Positions 34,827-44,357 of a stretch of 51,348 bases of DNA are shown here, in pieces. The position numbers and the translations under genes are program-made. Positions within the stretch are counted from its first letter, which is position 1. Each line of letters starts with the position of its first letter. The DNA is from Methylobacter sp. (lineage in GTDB: Bacteria > Pseudomonadota > Gammaproteobacteria > Methylococcales > Methylomonadaceae). The notes under the pieces were generated by a model. The model worked only from the letters and a program-made list of their open reading frames with translations. It did not search any database and was not told where the DNA came from. The stretch covers positions 1 through 51,348 of the forward strand of contig JAUYMY010000052.1 in assembly GCA_030699385.1 (NCBI GenBank). The letters run 5' to 3'.

Positions 34827-35791
34827 TTCGTTATTCAAGGGTAATCGGTACCGGCGGCTATTTGCCGGAAGAAGTGCGTACGAATGAACAAATATCCCAA
34901 ACCGTAGATACCTCGGATGGCTGGATTTTTGAGCGCACCGGCATTAAAAGCCGCCGTATTGCCGGAGCCGACGAAACTGCGTCAAGTATGGCTGAAATTG
35001 CGGCAAGACAAGCCATTGAGGCTGCCGCTTGCGCCCCCGAAGATATTGATTTGATTATTGTGGCAACCGGAACGCCGGATCGAGTTTATCCCAGCACCGC
35101 TTGTTTATTGCAGCAGCGTTTGGGCATTAAAAACTGTGTCGCCTTTGATGTGCAGGCCGCTTGTTCGGGTTCGATTTTTGCTTTGAGTATTGCCGATCAA
35201 TACATCAAAACCGGTGCTGCCAAGAAGGTTTTGGTGGTGGGCTCTGAAATCTGTTCCCGCATTGTTGACTGGACAGACCGGGGCACTTGCATCTTGTTTG
35301 GCGATGGCGCGGGCGCGGTGTTGCTCTCAGCGTCTGATGAAGCCGGTATTTTATCGACGCATATCCATTCCGACGGCGAATATGAAGATTTATTGTATTG
35401 CCCAAATCCTCAGGCCGCTACCGAAGCTAACAAAGATGAAGCCGGTTACATTAATATGCGCGGCAACGAAGTGTTCAAAGTGGCGGTCAATACATTGGGG
35501 CGTATCGTCGATGAAACCTTGGCGGCAAATAACATGCAGCAATCTGATATTGATTGGCTAGTGCCGCATCAGGCAAATACCCGGATTATTGCGGCAACGG
35601 CAAAAAAATTAAAAATGTCCATGGATCATGTTATTTTGACCCTTGAAAATCAAGGCAATACCTCATCGGCATCGGTGCTGCTGGCGCTCAATGAAGGTAT
35701 TCGCGACGGCCGTATTCAGCGCGGGCATGTGGTGTTGCTGGAAGCATTTGGGGCAGGCTTCACTTGGGGTTCTGCATTAATTAAATACTGA
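34823..35791 (+). CDS. fabH: Beta-ketoacyl-ACP synthase III
   Basis: Condenses acetyl-CoA with malonyl-ACP to begin fatty acid synthesis. The 322-residue protein has the catalytic cysteine in VQAACSGSIFALSIA, the histidine in WLVPHQANTRII and the asparagine in LENQGNTSSASVL. The start RYSRVIGTGGYLPEE is typical. Overlaps plsX and precedes fabD by 10 bases. Confidence 0.97.
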   Translation: MIRYSRVIGTGGYLPEEVRTNEQISQTVDTSDGWIFERTGIKSRRIAGADETASSMAEIAARQAIEAAACAPEDIDLIIVATGTPDRVYPSTACLLQQRLGIKNCVAFDVQAACSGSIFALSIADQYIKTGAAKKVLVVGSEICSRIVDWTDRGTCILFGDGAGAVLLSASDEAGILSTHIHSDGEYEDLLYCPNPQAATEANKDEAGYINMRGNEVFKVAVNTLGRIVDETLAANNMQQSDIDWLVPHQANTRIIAATAKKLKMSMDHVILTLENQGNTSSASVLLALNEGIRDGRIQRGHVVLLEAFGAGFTWGSALIKY

Positions 35792-35801
35792 GCATACTGA
35801 C

Positions 35802-36752
35802 ATGAATAACCAAATTTATAACTTAGCATTTGTTTTTCCAGGCCAGGGTTCGCAATCGGTCGGTATGTTGGCTGATTTGGCGGTCAGTTATCCTGAGGTC
35901 AGGCAAACTTTTGAACGGGCATCGGATGCCTTGGGCAAGGATTTGTGGTCACTTGTTGTCAATGGCCCGGATGACGAACTTAATCAAACGCACAATACCC
36001 AGCCAGCCATGTTGGCCGCCGGTGTAGCCGTGTGGGAAATCTGGTGCAAGCACAGCAAGGTGCGTCCGGCGTGGATGGCCGGGCACAGCCTGGGCGAATA
36101 TACCGCTCTGGTTTGTTCGGATGCGATGTCATTTGAAGATGGCATAAAGCTGGTTGCCGCCAGAGGGCGACTGATGCAGGAAGCCGTGCCTGTTGGCGTT
36201 GGCGCAATGGCGGCCATTTTGGGGCTTGAAGACCATGAAGTGGTTAAAGTCTGTGCCGACGCGGCAGGCAGTGAAGTGGTCTCAGCGGTTAATTTTAATT
36301 CGCCGGGACAGGTGGTCATTGCCGGTCATGTTGCTGCAGTTGAGCGCGCCATGCTCGGTGCTAAAGCTGCCGGTGCCAAACGTGCGGTACCGCTGCCGGT
36401 CAGTGTGCCTTCGCATTGCGCATTAATGGCATCGGCCGCACTACAACTGAATCAGCATTTGCAGAACACCGTTATCGATTCGCCCAAAATGACACTGATT
36501 CATAACGTCGATGTCGCCTCTCACAGCGCGCCCGAAGTCATTCGTAACGCCTTGAAAGAACAGCTCTATAAACCGGTGCGCTGGGCGGACAGTATCAAAT
36601 TTATGCACGATCAGGGCGTTACCTGTTTTGTTGAGTGCGGCCCAGGCAAAGTATTAATTGGCTTGAACAAGCGTATCGCTAAGGATGCCGCGCACTACTC
36701 TATTTATGATCCGGACACATTAAACACAGCATTGGAGCAATTTAATGGATAA
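35802..36752 (+). CDS. fabD: Malonyl-CoA:ACP transacylase
   Basis: Loads malonyl groups on ACP. The 316-residue protein has FPGQGSQSVGM near the start, the nucleophilic serine in GHSLGEYTALV and the histidine in VPSHCALM. Its stop overlaps the fabG start by 8 bases. Confidence 0.97.
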   Translation: MNNQIYNLAFVFPGQGSQSVGMLADLAVSYPEVRQTFERASDALGKDLWSLVVNGPDDELNQTHNTQPAMLAAGVAVWEIWCKHSKVRPAWMAGHSLGEYTALVCSDAMSFEDGIKLVAARGRLMQEAVPVGVGAMAAILGLEDHEVVKVCADAAGSEVVSAVNFNSPGQVVIAGHVAAVERAMLGAKAAGAKRAVPLPVSVPSHCALMASAALQLNQHLQNTVIDSPKMTLIHNVDVASHSAPEVIRNALKEQLYKPVRWADSIKFMHDQGVTCFVECGPGKVLIGLNKRIAKDAAHYSIYDPDTLNTALEQFNG

Positions 36753-37491
36753 ACAGCCTTCTTTAGATAAACAAGTTGCTTTAGTAACAGGTGCCAGTCG
36801 CGGCATCGGTCGCGCCATCGCAGAAAGACTGGCCGAGGATGGTTTCTTTGTCATCGGCACTGCAACCACCGATAGCGGCGCCGATTCAATTAGCGCTTAT
36901 TTAGGCGAATCAGGCAAAGGCTTAAAGCTAAATGTCGCCAATCCCGACTCTATTGCCGAGGTTATCAAACAGGTTAATGACGACTTTGGCACGCCTGCGG
37001 TACTGGTTAATAATGCCGGCATCACCCGCGATAATTTGTTGATGCGGATGAAAGACGAAGAATGGGACGACATTATTAACACCAATCTGACCTCGGTTTT
37101 TCGCATGAGCAAAGCGGTGTTGCGCGGCATGATGAAAGCCAAAACCGGCCGTATCATCAATATTTCATCGGTCGTCGGCGCAACCGGCAATGCCGGTCAG
37201 GCCAATTATGCGGCAGCCAAAGCCGGCATGGTCGGTTTTGCCAAATCCATGGCTAAAGAGGTCGGATCGCGTAATATCACCATTAACACGGTATCGCCCG
37301 GCTTTATCGATACCGATATGACCAAAGAACTGAGCGACGATATTAAAAATGCCTTGTTAACATCAATTCCTCTGTCCCGCTTGGGTAAAGCCGAAGAAAT
37401 TGCGCATACGGTTTCATTTTTGGCATCAGAGGGCGCGGCTTATATCACCGGTGAAAACATTCATGTCAATGGCGGCATGTTCATGCCTTAA
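36745..37491 (+). CDS. fabG: 3-oxoacyl-ACP reductase
   Basis: NADPH-dependent reductase of the fatty acid cycle. The 248-residue short-chain dehydrogenase has GASRGIGRAIAERL for cofactor, NNAGITRDNLL, the catalytic Ser in NISSVVG and YAAAKAG with Tyr and Lys. The ending AAYITGENIHVNGGMFMP is standard. It overlaps fabD. Confidence 0.97.
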   Translation: MDKQPSLDKQVALVTGASRGIGRAIAERLAEDGFFVIGTATTDSGADSISAYLGESGKGLKLNVANPDSIAEVIKQVNDDFGTPAVLVNNAGITRDNLLMRMKDEEWDDIINTNLTSVFRMSKAVLRGMMKAKTGRIINISSVVGATGNAGQANYAAAKAGMVGFAKSMAKEVGSRNITINTVSPGFIDTDMTKELSDDIKNALLTSIPLSRLGKAEEIAHTVSFLASEGAAYITGENIHVNGGMFMP

Positions 37492-37493
37492 TG

Positions 37494-37523
37494 TTGTGAC
37501 TTTGTTGCAATATCAAGTATAAT
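37494..37523 (+). promoter_or_regulatory. Sigma-70-type promoter before acpP
   Basis: TTGTGA, 18 bases, TATAAT. It lies at the fabG stop and gives acpP its own transcript, as is common because ACP is needed in large amounts. The long leader (about 105 bases) contains a small hairpin, CCGTCTGGAA / TTCCGGACACGG. Confidence 0.6.
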
Positions 37524-37637
37524 TCCCCCGCCGTCTGGAACTTCCGGACACGGGATTTCAAATAAAATCAATAACAATACTAGTGTAAGTCCGAGATTAA
37601 GACACTGGGAAACTTACATTGTTTGAGGATAAAAATT

Positions 37638-37868
37638 ATGAGTAATATTGAAGAACGAGTAAAAAAGATTGTTGCAGAACAATTAGGTGTTAAAGAAGAT
37701 ATCGCAACCGATGCTTCATTTGTAGATGACTTAGGTGCTGATTCTCTTGATACGGTTGAACTCGTTATGGCACTTGAAGAAGAATTCGAGTGCGAAATTC
37801 CAGACGATGAAGCTGAAAAAATCACCACCGTTCAGCAAGCTATCGATTACGTGGTAAAGAACACTTAA
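37638..37868 (+). CDS. acpP: Acyl carrier protein
   Basis: The 76-residue carrier of growing acyl chains. Serine 37 in [20 protein letters not shown] takes the phosphopantetheine arm. The start at 37638 ([17 protein letters not shown]) has GAGGA 9 bases upstream; the frame opens 5 codons earlier without a ribosome site. Strongly acidic, normal length. Confidence 0.97.
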   Translation: MSNIEERVKKIVAEQLGVKEDIATDASFVDDLGADSLDTVELVMALEEEFECEIPDDEAEKITTVQQAIDYVVKNT

Positions 37869-37924
37869 AATCGGTTTTTAGATGATGAACGTGTAGGTTA
37901 AATCATCGACCGCATGGCCACATC

Positions 37925-38030
37925 TGCTCCTGCACTATCGGCATACACGCTTTCGATATGGATTATGCAGGAGCACAAACCGAGAGCAATCGGCGAAACC
38001 CATTTTAACGCACACTTGTTGAAGTGAGTT
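37925..38030. repeat. Inverted repeats in the acpP-fabF spacer
   Basis: TGCTCCTGCA near 37925 is answered by TGCAGGAGCA near 37966, and GGCGAAAC near 37991 by GTTTCGCC near 38027. The ATGCAGGAGCA-CCGAG part resembles the insertion found inside tatD at about 43712-43760. The 267-bp spacer has no gene. Confidence 0.65.
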
Positions 38031-38135
38031 TCGCCTCGATCTGCTCATGCTGTAGACCTTAATGGTTAGCTGCATTCCAGCCTACCTAGCTTAAGCTTTT
38101 ATCCCCCGCCTTCACTTTTCTTACGGTAAATTACA

Positions 38136-39380
38136 TTGAGTAAACGTCGAGTTGTCATAACTGGATTAGGTGCAATTACGCCTTTAGCTAACACGGTTCC
38201 CGCAACATGGGATGGTATTATTAACGGTAAAAGCGGCATAAGCCCTATTGATTCTTTTGATATTTCCCCTTTTTCCACCACTTTTGGCGGTGTGATCAGA
38301 AATTTCGACATTAGTCAGTACATTCCCGAAAAAGACGCCAAGCGCATGGATGGTTTTATCCATTACGGTATTGCCGCAGGCTGTCAGGCAATTGAAGATT
38401 CAGGTATTGAAGTTACCGAAGCCAATGCCGAACGTATCGGTGTCGCAATAGGCGCGGGCATAGGCGGCATTACCGGCATTGAAGAATGTTATGCGGTTTA
38501 CGATAAAAGCGGCCCGCGCCGTATCTCGCCGTTTTTCGTCCCCGGCAACATTATCAACATGATTTCAGGCAACCTTTCCATCAAATACGGATTAAAAGGC
38601 CCTAACTACGCCATCGTCACCGCCTGTTCCACCGGCACCCATAATATTGGCGATGCTGCGCGTTTAATTAAATACGGCGATGCCGATGTGATGATTGCGG
38701 GCGGCGCTGAACGCTGCACCACATCACCGACTGCGATGGGCGGTTTTGCTTCGGCAAAAGCCTTATCCCGGCGCAATGACGACCCGCAAGCGGCCAGCCG
38801 CCCGTGGGATAAAGACCGCGACGGCTTTGTGTTAAGCGACGGCGCGGGTGTCGTGGTGCTTGAAGAGCTGGAACACGCCAAAGCGCGTGGCGCAAAAATT
38901 TATGCCGAATTGGTCGGTTTTGGCATGAGCGGCGACGCTTACCACATGACCACGCCCTCAGTCGGCGGCGAAGGCGCGGCGCGGTGCATGAGAAATGCCT
39001 TGCGCGATGCCGGTTTAAATGCCGATGCGGTTGATTACATTAACGCGCACGGCACCTCAACACCGGCTGGCGATTTGGGCGAAACCCAAGCCATGAAAGC
39101 CGCTTTGGGCGAACATGCCTATAAAGTTGCGGTCAGTTCAACAAAGTCGATGATCGGCCATTTATTAGGTGCGGCAGGCGGCATTGAAGCGGTACTGACC
39201 GCTTTAAGCATCAAGCATCAAATTGCGCCACCGACCATCAATCTGGAAACACCAGACCCTGAATGCGATCTCGATTACGTGCCGAACACCGCAAGAAACA
39301 TGAACATCGATATTGCGCTGTCCAACTCGTTTGGTTTTGGCGGTACTAATGGCACCTTGGTTTTTAAGCGTTATCAGTAA
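38136..39380 (+). CDS. fabF: Beta-ketoacyl-ACP synthase II
   Basis: Elongating condensing enzyme. The 414-residue protein starts at TTG 38136 ([19 protein letters not shown]) and has the catalytic cysteine in [14 protein letters not shown] with histidines in [11 protein letters not shown] and [12 protein letters not shown]. The TTG start and the weak ribosome site suggest modest translation relative to acpP. It is followed 35 bases later by pabC. Confidence 0.95.
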   Translation: MSKRRVVITGLGAITPLANTVPATWDGIINGKSGISPIDSFDISPFSTTFGGVIRNFDISQYIPEKDAKRMDGFIHYGIAAGCQAIEDSGIEVTEANAERIGVAIGAGIGGITGIEECYAVYDKSGPRRISPFFVPGNIINMISGNLSIKYGLKGPNYAIVTACSTGTHNIGDAARLIKYGDADVMIAGGAERCTTSPTAMGGFASAKALSRRNDDPQAASRPWDKDRDGFVLSDGAGVVVLEELEHAKARGAKIYAELVGFGMSGDAYHMTTPSVGGEGAARCMRNALRDAGLNADAVDYINAHGTSTPAGDLGETQAMKAALGEHAYKVAVSSTKSMIGHLLGAAGGIEAVLTALSIKHQIAPPTINLETPDPECDLDYVPNTARNMNIDIALSNSFGFGGTNGTLVFKRYQ

Positions 39381-39415
39381 GCCATAAGCCGCTAAAAAAA
39401 CCGTGAATCAAAACC

Positions 39416-40243
39416 ATGATTCTGATCAATGGTGAAAGCAGAACATCCATAGAAATAGCCGATCGCGGTTTTCAATACGGCGACGGCCTGTTTGAAACCA
39501 TTGAAGTCAGAAACGGACAGCCGGTATTTTTTAAACGCCATCTGCAAAGGTTGAGTTTAGGCTGTCAGCGTTTGCAGATTCCCGTCCCGGATGCACAATT
39601 GCTTAGTATTGAAGCCCTTGAGCTTTGCCGCCAAATGCAAGGCACTCAAGCGGTGCTGAAAATAATCGTTACCCGTGGCTCGGGTGGGCGAGGTTATCGC
39701 CAACCCGACACTATCCAGCCTACCCGCGTTTTAAGCCTGCATCCTTATCCCGATTATCCCAAAAATTACACAGAGCACGGCATAGTCGCCCGGTTTTGTA
39801 GCAGCCGTTTAGGCCTAAATCCAGGCTTGGCGGGCATTAAGCATTTGAACCGGCTCGAACAAGTGATGGCCAGAGCCGAATGGGATGATACGGCTATTCA
39901 GGAAGGATTGATGCTGGACATTAACGGGCATCTGATTGAAGGCACTATGAGCAATCTGTTCTACGCTAAAAACCATCGCCTTTACACCGCTGCACTGACA
40001 CACTCAGGCGTTGCCGGGGTGATGCGCGGTCTGGTCATGCAGCTTGCAGCCGAGCACGATTCCCCCGTCATTGAACATCACTTTACCCCGGATGAGCTGC
40101 TTTTGGCTGATGAAATATTCGTCTGCAATTCAATTATCGGCATTTGGCCGGTCAAGCAAATCGAAAATACGCATTTCCCGGTGGGCGCGATAAGTCAAAA
40201 CATGCAAAGCCGTTTGCAGCAATTTAACCATGACGACGAATAA
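39416..40243 (+). CDS. pabC: Aminodeoxychorismate lyase
   Basis: PLP enzyme making 4-aminobenzoate for folate. The 275-residue fold IV protein has ADRGFQYGDGLFETIEV at residues about 15-31, the PLP lysine in GIKHLNRLEQVMA and the LIEGTMSNLFY phosphate-binding strand. Gene order fabF-pabC-mltG-tmk-holB is the usual proteobacterial one. Stop overlaps mltG by 14 bases. Confidence 0.93.
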   Translation: MILINGESRTSIEIADRGFQYGDGLFETIEVRNGQPVFFKRHLQRLSLGCQRLQIPVPDAQLLSIEALELCRQMQGTQAVLKIIVTRGSGGRGYRQPDTIQPTRVLSLHPYPDYPKNYTEHGIVARFCSSRLGLNPGLAGIKHLNRLEQVMARAEWDDTAIQEGLMLDINGHLIEGTMSNLFYAKNHRLYTAALTHSGVAGVMRGLVMQLAAEHDSPVIEHHFTPDELLLADEIFVCNSIIGIWPVKQIENTHFPVGAISQNMQSRLQQFNHDDE

Positions 40244-41240
40244 TAAAATCACTCTATTGATCTTATTGGCCTTGATCTGTATTGGCAGCGGCTGGACGTG
40301 GGCGGATTATCAGGCGGCCTTACATAAACCGGCATTAATCGATAAAACCGTTTATGTGGAAATTGAGAAAGGCGACTCGCTGAACCGCATTATCGATAAG
40401 CTGTTAGCGCAAAAATTAACGCTGCGGCCGTTTTGGTTCAAGGTCATTGCCTTTCAGGACAGCGCACTTAGAAAGCTCAAAACCGGGGAATATGAATTGA
40501 CCTCCGGCTTGACCTTGCCGGAAATCATCGCCTTATTTGCTCAGGGCAAAACCAAGCAACATGCCATTACCTTTCCCGAAGGCTGGAGTTTTAAAGAAAT
40601 ACTAAGCGACATTGAACAAAACCCGAATATTAAACACACCGGTGTTGATTTTAAAACCGTCATGGCAAAAATTAAGCCTGATTCGACGGCCTTGATGTCG
40701 CCTGAGGGTTTGTTTTTTCCCGACACTTATTTTTTTGAAAAACACACGTCCGATGTGGCGCTGCTAAAACGGGCCTACGGCAAAATGCAGGCGGTTTTGC
40801 AACAGGAATGGCAGGGTAAAGCTGAGGGATTGCCGTTTAAAACGCCTTATGAAGCGCTGATTCTGGCGTCTATTGTTGAAAAAGAAACCGGTACTGCTGC
40901 GGAAAGGCCGATAATAGCCGGTGTATTTATCCGCCGACTGCAACAGAACATGCTGCTGCAAACCGACCCTACGGTCATTTACGGCATGGGCGAGCATTAT
41001 CAGGGCGATATTAAAAGCCAGGATTTAACCACGCCCACGCCCTACAACACTTATGTGATTAGCGGCTTGCCGCCCACGCCGATTGCGATGCCGGGGCAGG
41101 CGGCCATTCATGCAGTACTGCATCCCGAGCAAGGCGACAGCCTTTATTTTGTCTCTCGTGGTGACGGCAGCCATGTATTTTCAGCGACCTTAAAAGAACA
41201 TAATGCGGCCGTTGACGAATTTCAAAGGAACAAAAAATGA
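40230..41240 (+). CDS. mltG: Endolytic murein transglycosylase MltG (YceG)
   Basis: Cleaves nascent glycan strands and so ends peptidoglycan polymerisation. The 336-residue protein has one N-terminal membrane helix (ITLLILLALICIGSGWTWAD), a LysM-like region (VEIEKGDSLNRIIDKLL) and the YceG domain with the catalytic glutamate in LASIVEKETG, then LQTDPTVIYG and YNTYVISGLPPTPIAMPG. Overlaps tmk by 4 bases. Confidence 0.95.
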   Translation: MTTNNKITLLILLALICIGSGWTWADYQAALHKPALIDKTVYVEIEKGDSLNRIIDKLLAQKLTLRPFWFKVIAFQDSALRKLKTGEYELTSGLTLPEIIALFAQGKTKQHAITFPEGWSFKEILSDIEQNPNIKHTGVDFKTVMAKIKPDSTALMSPEGLFFPDTYFFEKHTSDVALLKRAYGKMQAVLQQEWQGKAEGLPFKTPYEALILASIVEKETGTAAERPIIAGVFIRRLQQNMLLQTDPTVIYGMGEHYQGDIKSQDLTTPTPYNTYVISGLPPTPIAMPGQAAIHAVLHPEQGDSLYFVSRGDGSHVFSATLKEHNAAVDEFQRNKK

Positions 41241-41908
41241 TCAGAGGCAAGTTTATTACGCTGGAAGGCGGCGAAGGCGTGGGCAAGACCACGAATCTGG
41301 CGTTTATCAAAGATTATTTGGAGCAACACGACATTCCTGTTGTGGTGACCCGCGAGCCCGGTGGCACAAAGCTTGCCGAAAAAATACGCCAATTATTGCT
41401 GGACAAAAAAAGCGAGGCCATTTCGGAACAGGCCGAATTACTGATGATGTTCGCAGCCCGAGCCCAGCATATCAAACACGTTATCGAGCCCGCCTTGGCG
41501 CAAGGAAAATGGGTGCTGTGCGATCGGTTTACCGACGCCACTTATGCCTATCAGGGCGGCGGCCGGAATATGAAAATCAGCGTTATCGAAGGCTTGGAAA
41601 ATTTGGTGCAAGGCAACTTAAGGCCGGATTTAACCTTGCTGTTGGATGCGCCGGTTGAGGTCGGTATAGAACGAGCCGGGAAACGCGGCGCATTTGACCG
41701 CTTTGAATCTGAACAAGTCAGTTTTTTTGAAAACGTGCGGCGTGCTTATCTGTTGCAGGCCGAACTGCACCCGGAACGCATCAAAATCGTCAAAGCCAAT
41801 CAGCCCTTAGTCGAGGTACAGCGGGCGATCGGCGACGTCATGCGTATTTTTCTCGGTCTGAGTGCCAACCATAGTACAACGCCGTCTTGGCATAGAAAAC
41901 TCACATGA
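41237..41908 (+). CDS. tmk: Thymidylate kinase
   Basis: Phosphorylates dTMP to dTDP. The 223-residue protein has the P-loop EGGEGVGKTT at residues 8-17, the DR(F/Y) motif in VLCDRFTDATYAYQGGGR and the LID region in RAGKRGAFDRFE. Stop and holB start overlap by 4 bases. Confidence 0.96.
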   Translation: MIRGKFITLEGGEGVGKTTNLAFIKDYLEQHDIPVVVTREPGGTKLAEKIRQLLLDKKSEAISEQAELLMMFAARAQHIKHVIEPALAQGKWVLCDRFTDATYAYQGGGRNMKISVIEGLENLVQGNLRPDLTLLLDAPVEVGIERAGKRGAFDRFESEQVSFFENVRRAYLLQAELHPERIKIVKANQPLVEVQRAIGDVMRIFLGLSANHSTTPSWHRKLT

Positions 41909-42888
41909 TCTTGCCTTGGCAACAGCAAAACTGGGCGCATTTGTGCAGTTATATCGCGCAACAACGCATTCCCCAAGCCTTGCTGATTACCGGCAATAAA
42001 GGCTTGGGCAAGCAACAGCTGGCTAATCAGTTTGCGTTTACGCTGTTTTGTGCCACACCCAAAGACGACGGCACTGCCTGCGGCCATTGCAGCAGTTGTT
42101 TACTGGTTAAGGCCGAAACACATCCCGATTTCATCGAAGTGCAACCGGAAGAACCCGGCAAAGGCATCGGTATCGACCAGATACGCAGCCTGATTATCCG
42201 GCTCACCTTGAAGCCGCAGTTTGCAACCTATCGCGTGGTGATTATCAATCCCGCTGACAAGATGAGCAATGCGGCGGCGAATGCTTTTCTAAAATGCCTG
42301 GAAGAGCCGACCGAGCGCACCCTACTGATACTCATCAGCGAAAAACCGGCCAAATTGCCCGCGACTATCATCAGTCGTTGCCAAAAACTGGCGCAGGCAA
42401 CACCGGATAAAAGCGTCGTAGCGGACTGGTTGGCTGACACATTACCCGGCGATGCAGCGCAAGTGCAATGCAATCTTGCGCTCGCGCAGGGCGCGCCTTT
42501 GTTGGCGTTGGCCTACAGCAGCGATCAAACACTAACATCGCGCAACGCCTGTTTCAGTGCCTGGGTGGCGATAGCAAAGCGGCTCAGCTCGCCGGTGATA
42601 GTGGCCGAAGACTGGCAAAAACTAGCGCCAGCGCCGTTGTTATTTTGGATGACATCGTGGATTGTCGATTTGATTAAGCAGGCTTACCATCCCCACGCTG
42701 AAAATTTATATAACCCTGATTTACAACAGCCCTTGCAGGAACTGGCGCAGCGGCTAGACTTGAAAGGACTTTATAAATTGTATGATTTATTATTGGCCAG
42801 TCGGCAACGGCTGGATACCTCAGTCAACAAACAATTATTGTTTGAAGAGCTATTAATCCAATGGCAGCAACTCAACCGGAGTAACTAA
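41905..42888 (+). CDS. holB: DNA polymerase III delta-prime subunit
   Basis: Clamp-loader subunit. The 327-residue AAA+ fold protein has a degenerate P-loop (GNKGLGKQQLA), a zinc module with CGHCSSC and an upstream cysteine, and NAAANAFLKCLEEP with TIISRCQ, typical of HolB. It precedes the PilZ gene by 2 bases. Confidence 0.94.
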   Translation: MILPWQQQNWAHLCSYIAQQRIPQALLITGNKGLGKQQLANQFAFTLFCATPKDDGTACGHCSSCLLVKAETHPDFIEVQPEEPGKGIGIDQIRSLIIRLTLKPQFATYRVVIINPADKMSNAAANAFLKCLEEPTERTLLILISEKPAKLPATIISRCQKLAQATPDKSVVADWLADTLPGDAAQVQCNLALAQGAPLLALAYSSDQTLTSRNACFSAWVAIAKRLSSPVIVAEDWQKLAPAPLLFWMTSWIVDLIKQAYHPHAENLYNPDLQQPLQELAQRLDLKGLYKLYDLLLASRQRLDTSVNKQLLFEELLIQWQQLNRSN

Positions 42889-42890
42889 CA

Positions 42891-43241
42891 ATGTCAGAGG
42901 CAGCGCCCGGACAAGGCATATTGTCCCTTTCCATTAAAGACAAAAACGCATTGTACGCATCCTACATGCCCTTCGTGACCAACGGCGGACTGTTTATTCC
43001 CACCAACCGCGAATATGAAATGGGCCAGGAAGTGTTTATGTTGCTTAATTTAATGGAAGAAACCGAACGGCTACCGATAGCCGGGAAAATTATCTGGATA
43101 ACACCGCCCGGTTCCGAAGGCTACAGAGCCAGCGGCGTCGGCGTACAATTTAGCGACCAAGACGGCGGCGTGTCGCGTAACAAGATAGAAAATTACTTGG
43201 CCGGTTCTTTAGAAAACGACCGCTCCACACATACCATGTAA
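42891..43241 (+). CDS. pilZ: PilZ-domain protein (type IV pilus PilZ)
   Basis: A 116-residue single PilZ domain. The order tmk-holB-pilZ-tatD and residues GILSLSIKDKNALYASYMPF with NGGLFIPTNREYEMGQEVFM match the pilus-biogenesis PilZ, which lacks the RxxxR c-di-GMP motif. None is visible here, so it probably works through PilB/FimX rather than binding c-di-GMP. Followed by a palindromic repeat at 43295-43352. Confidence 0.88.
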   Translation: MSEAAPGQGILSLSIKDKNALYASYMPFVTNGGLFIPTNREYEMGQEVFMLLNLMEETERLPIAGKIIWITPPGSEGYRASGVGVQFSDQDGGVSRNKIENYLAGSLENDRSTHTM

Positions 43242-43294
43242 ACTGATTTCCGAGAAATAATATTCTCTGATGATCTTGGACTTTAGAAAAACAA

Positions 43295-43352
43295 AGTCCA
43301 CGCTTATCACGAAAGCCACGAAAATTTCGTGCTTTTTGTGCTTTTCGTGGAC
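43295..43352. repeat. GTCCACGAAAA-type palindrome
   Basis: AGTCCACGCTTATCACGAAAG is answered by GTGCTTTTCGTGGACA around a CACGAAAATTTCGTG centre. Related to the repeat at 25804-25862. It lies between pilZ and tatD. Confidence 0.8.
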
Positions 43353-43405
43353 AATTATTTAGGGCTGAATTTTTTCGCCCTTTGCCTACTCTTATAAAAA
43401 CATTC

Positions 43406-44221
43406 ATGCTCATAGATTCCCACTGCCATCTCGACCGTATTGACCTTGCCCCTTATCAAAACGATTTTGCCTGTTTCATGCAGGAAGCGGCGAACAGCCG
43501 GATTGAACATTTGCTCTGTATCGCGATAGATTTAGAAGCTTATCCGGCCATGCTGGAGTTGATCGCGCCTTATGCGCAAATATCCGCAACCGTCGGCGTA
43601 CACCCGAATGTGCAGGACGGCCAAGATCCCAGCGTTGATGAGCTGATTGCATTAGGGCGCGCTGATAAAGTCATCGGCATCGGCGAAACCGGCCTGGATT
43701 ATTTTCGTACGACTTGCATGGATGCAGGAGGTAGAGCAATGCAGGAGCAATTGCCGAGCGAAGGCAATTTAGGCTGGCAACACCAGCGATTTAGAAATCA
43801 TATTCAGGCCGCAAAAGCCTTGCAAAAGCCGTTGATTATCCACACCCGTGACGCAAAACACGACACGCTACGCATTTTGGCGGAAGAAGGCGCCGGTGAA
43901 GTGGGCGGGATTATTCATTGTTTTACCGAAGACTGGGAATTTGCCGAAAAAGCGCTGGATTTGAATTTTTATATTTCCTTTTCCGGCATCGTCACCTTTA
44001 ACAGCGCCAAGGAAATACAGGAAGTCGCCAAAAAAGTGCCGGCCGACCGCTTTCTTATCGAAACCGATTCGCCGTATCTCGCGCCGGTGCCGTTCCGTGG
44101 CCGTCCCAATTATCCGACTTATGTGCGCCATGTCGCCGAACGGCTCGCGCTGCTACGCGGCACGACGCTGACCAAAATTGCCGACACATCGACCGCGAAT
44201 TTTTATAATTTATTCAAGTAA
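43406..44221 (+). CDS. TatD-family metal-dependent hydrolase with an internal insertion
   Basis: A 271-residue TIM-barrel DNase of the TatD/YcfH family. Metal residues are DSHCHLD at the start, GETGLDYF, HTRD, IHCF and ETDSPYLAPVPFRGRPN. I choose ATG 43406; the frame opens at a TTG 8 codons earlier. Between GLDYFRT and EGNLGWQHQRF, where relatives join directly or with a few residues, there are about 16 extra residues (CMDAGGRAMQEQL), encoded by about 43712-43760. That DNA resembles the repeat in the acpP-fabF spacer. The insert falls in a loop after a metal residue and keeps the frame, so the enzyme may still work. It could instead be normal length variation. Confidence 0.9.
   Translation: MLIDSHCHLDRIDLAPYQNDFACFMQEAANSRIEHLLCIAIDLEAYPAMLELIAPYAQISATVGVHPNVQDGQDPSVDELIALGRADKVIGIGETGLDYFRTTCMDAGGRAMQEQLPSEGNLGWQHQRFRNHIQAAKALQKPLIIHTRDAKHDTLRILAEEGAGEVGGIIHCFTEDWEFAEKALDLNFYISFSGIVTFNSAKEIQEVAKKVPADRFLIETDSPYLAPVPFRGRPNYPTYVRHVAERLALLRGTTLTKIADTSTANFYNLFK
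43709..43762. repeat. Repeat-like insertion inside tatD
   Basis: GCATGGATGCAGGAGG, then GAGCAATGCAGGAGCAATTG and CCGAGCG. The two GCAGGAG units are near-direct repeats, and the second part matches ATGCAGGAGCA-CCGAG at about 37966-37984. It lies within the coding frame. Confidence 0.55.
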
Positions 44222-44258
44222 AGAATATCCCAGGATGATTGTGAGCTGTAAGAAAAGA

Positions 44259-44294
44259 GTCCACGAAAATCACAAAAGCCACGAAAAAAAGCAG
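44259..44294. repeat. Partial GTCCACGAAAA repeat
   Basis: GTCCACGAAAATCACAAAAG followed by CCACGAAAAAAAG is a half-copy of the repeat at 43295 and 25804. It lies between tatD and the nucleotidyltransferase gene. Confidence 0.6.
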
Positions 44295-44357
44295 TAAAAA
44301 ATAGCCATTTTTTCTGGCAATGGGCTGATGATTTTTATTTTTCAAGGAGACATTCAA

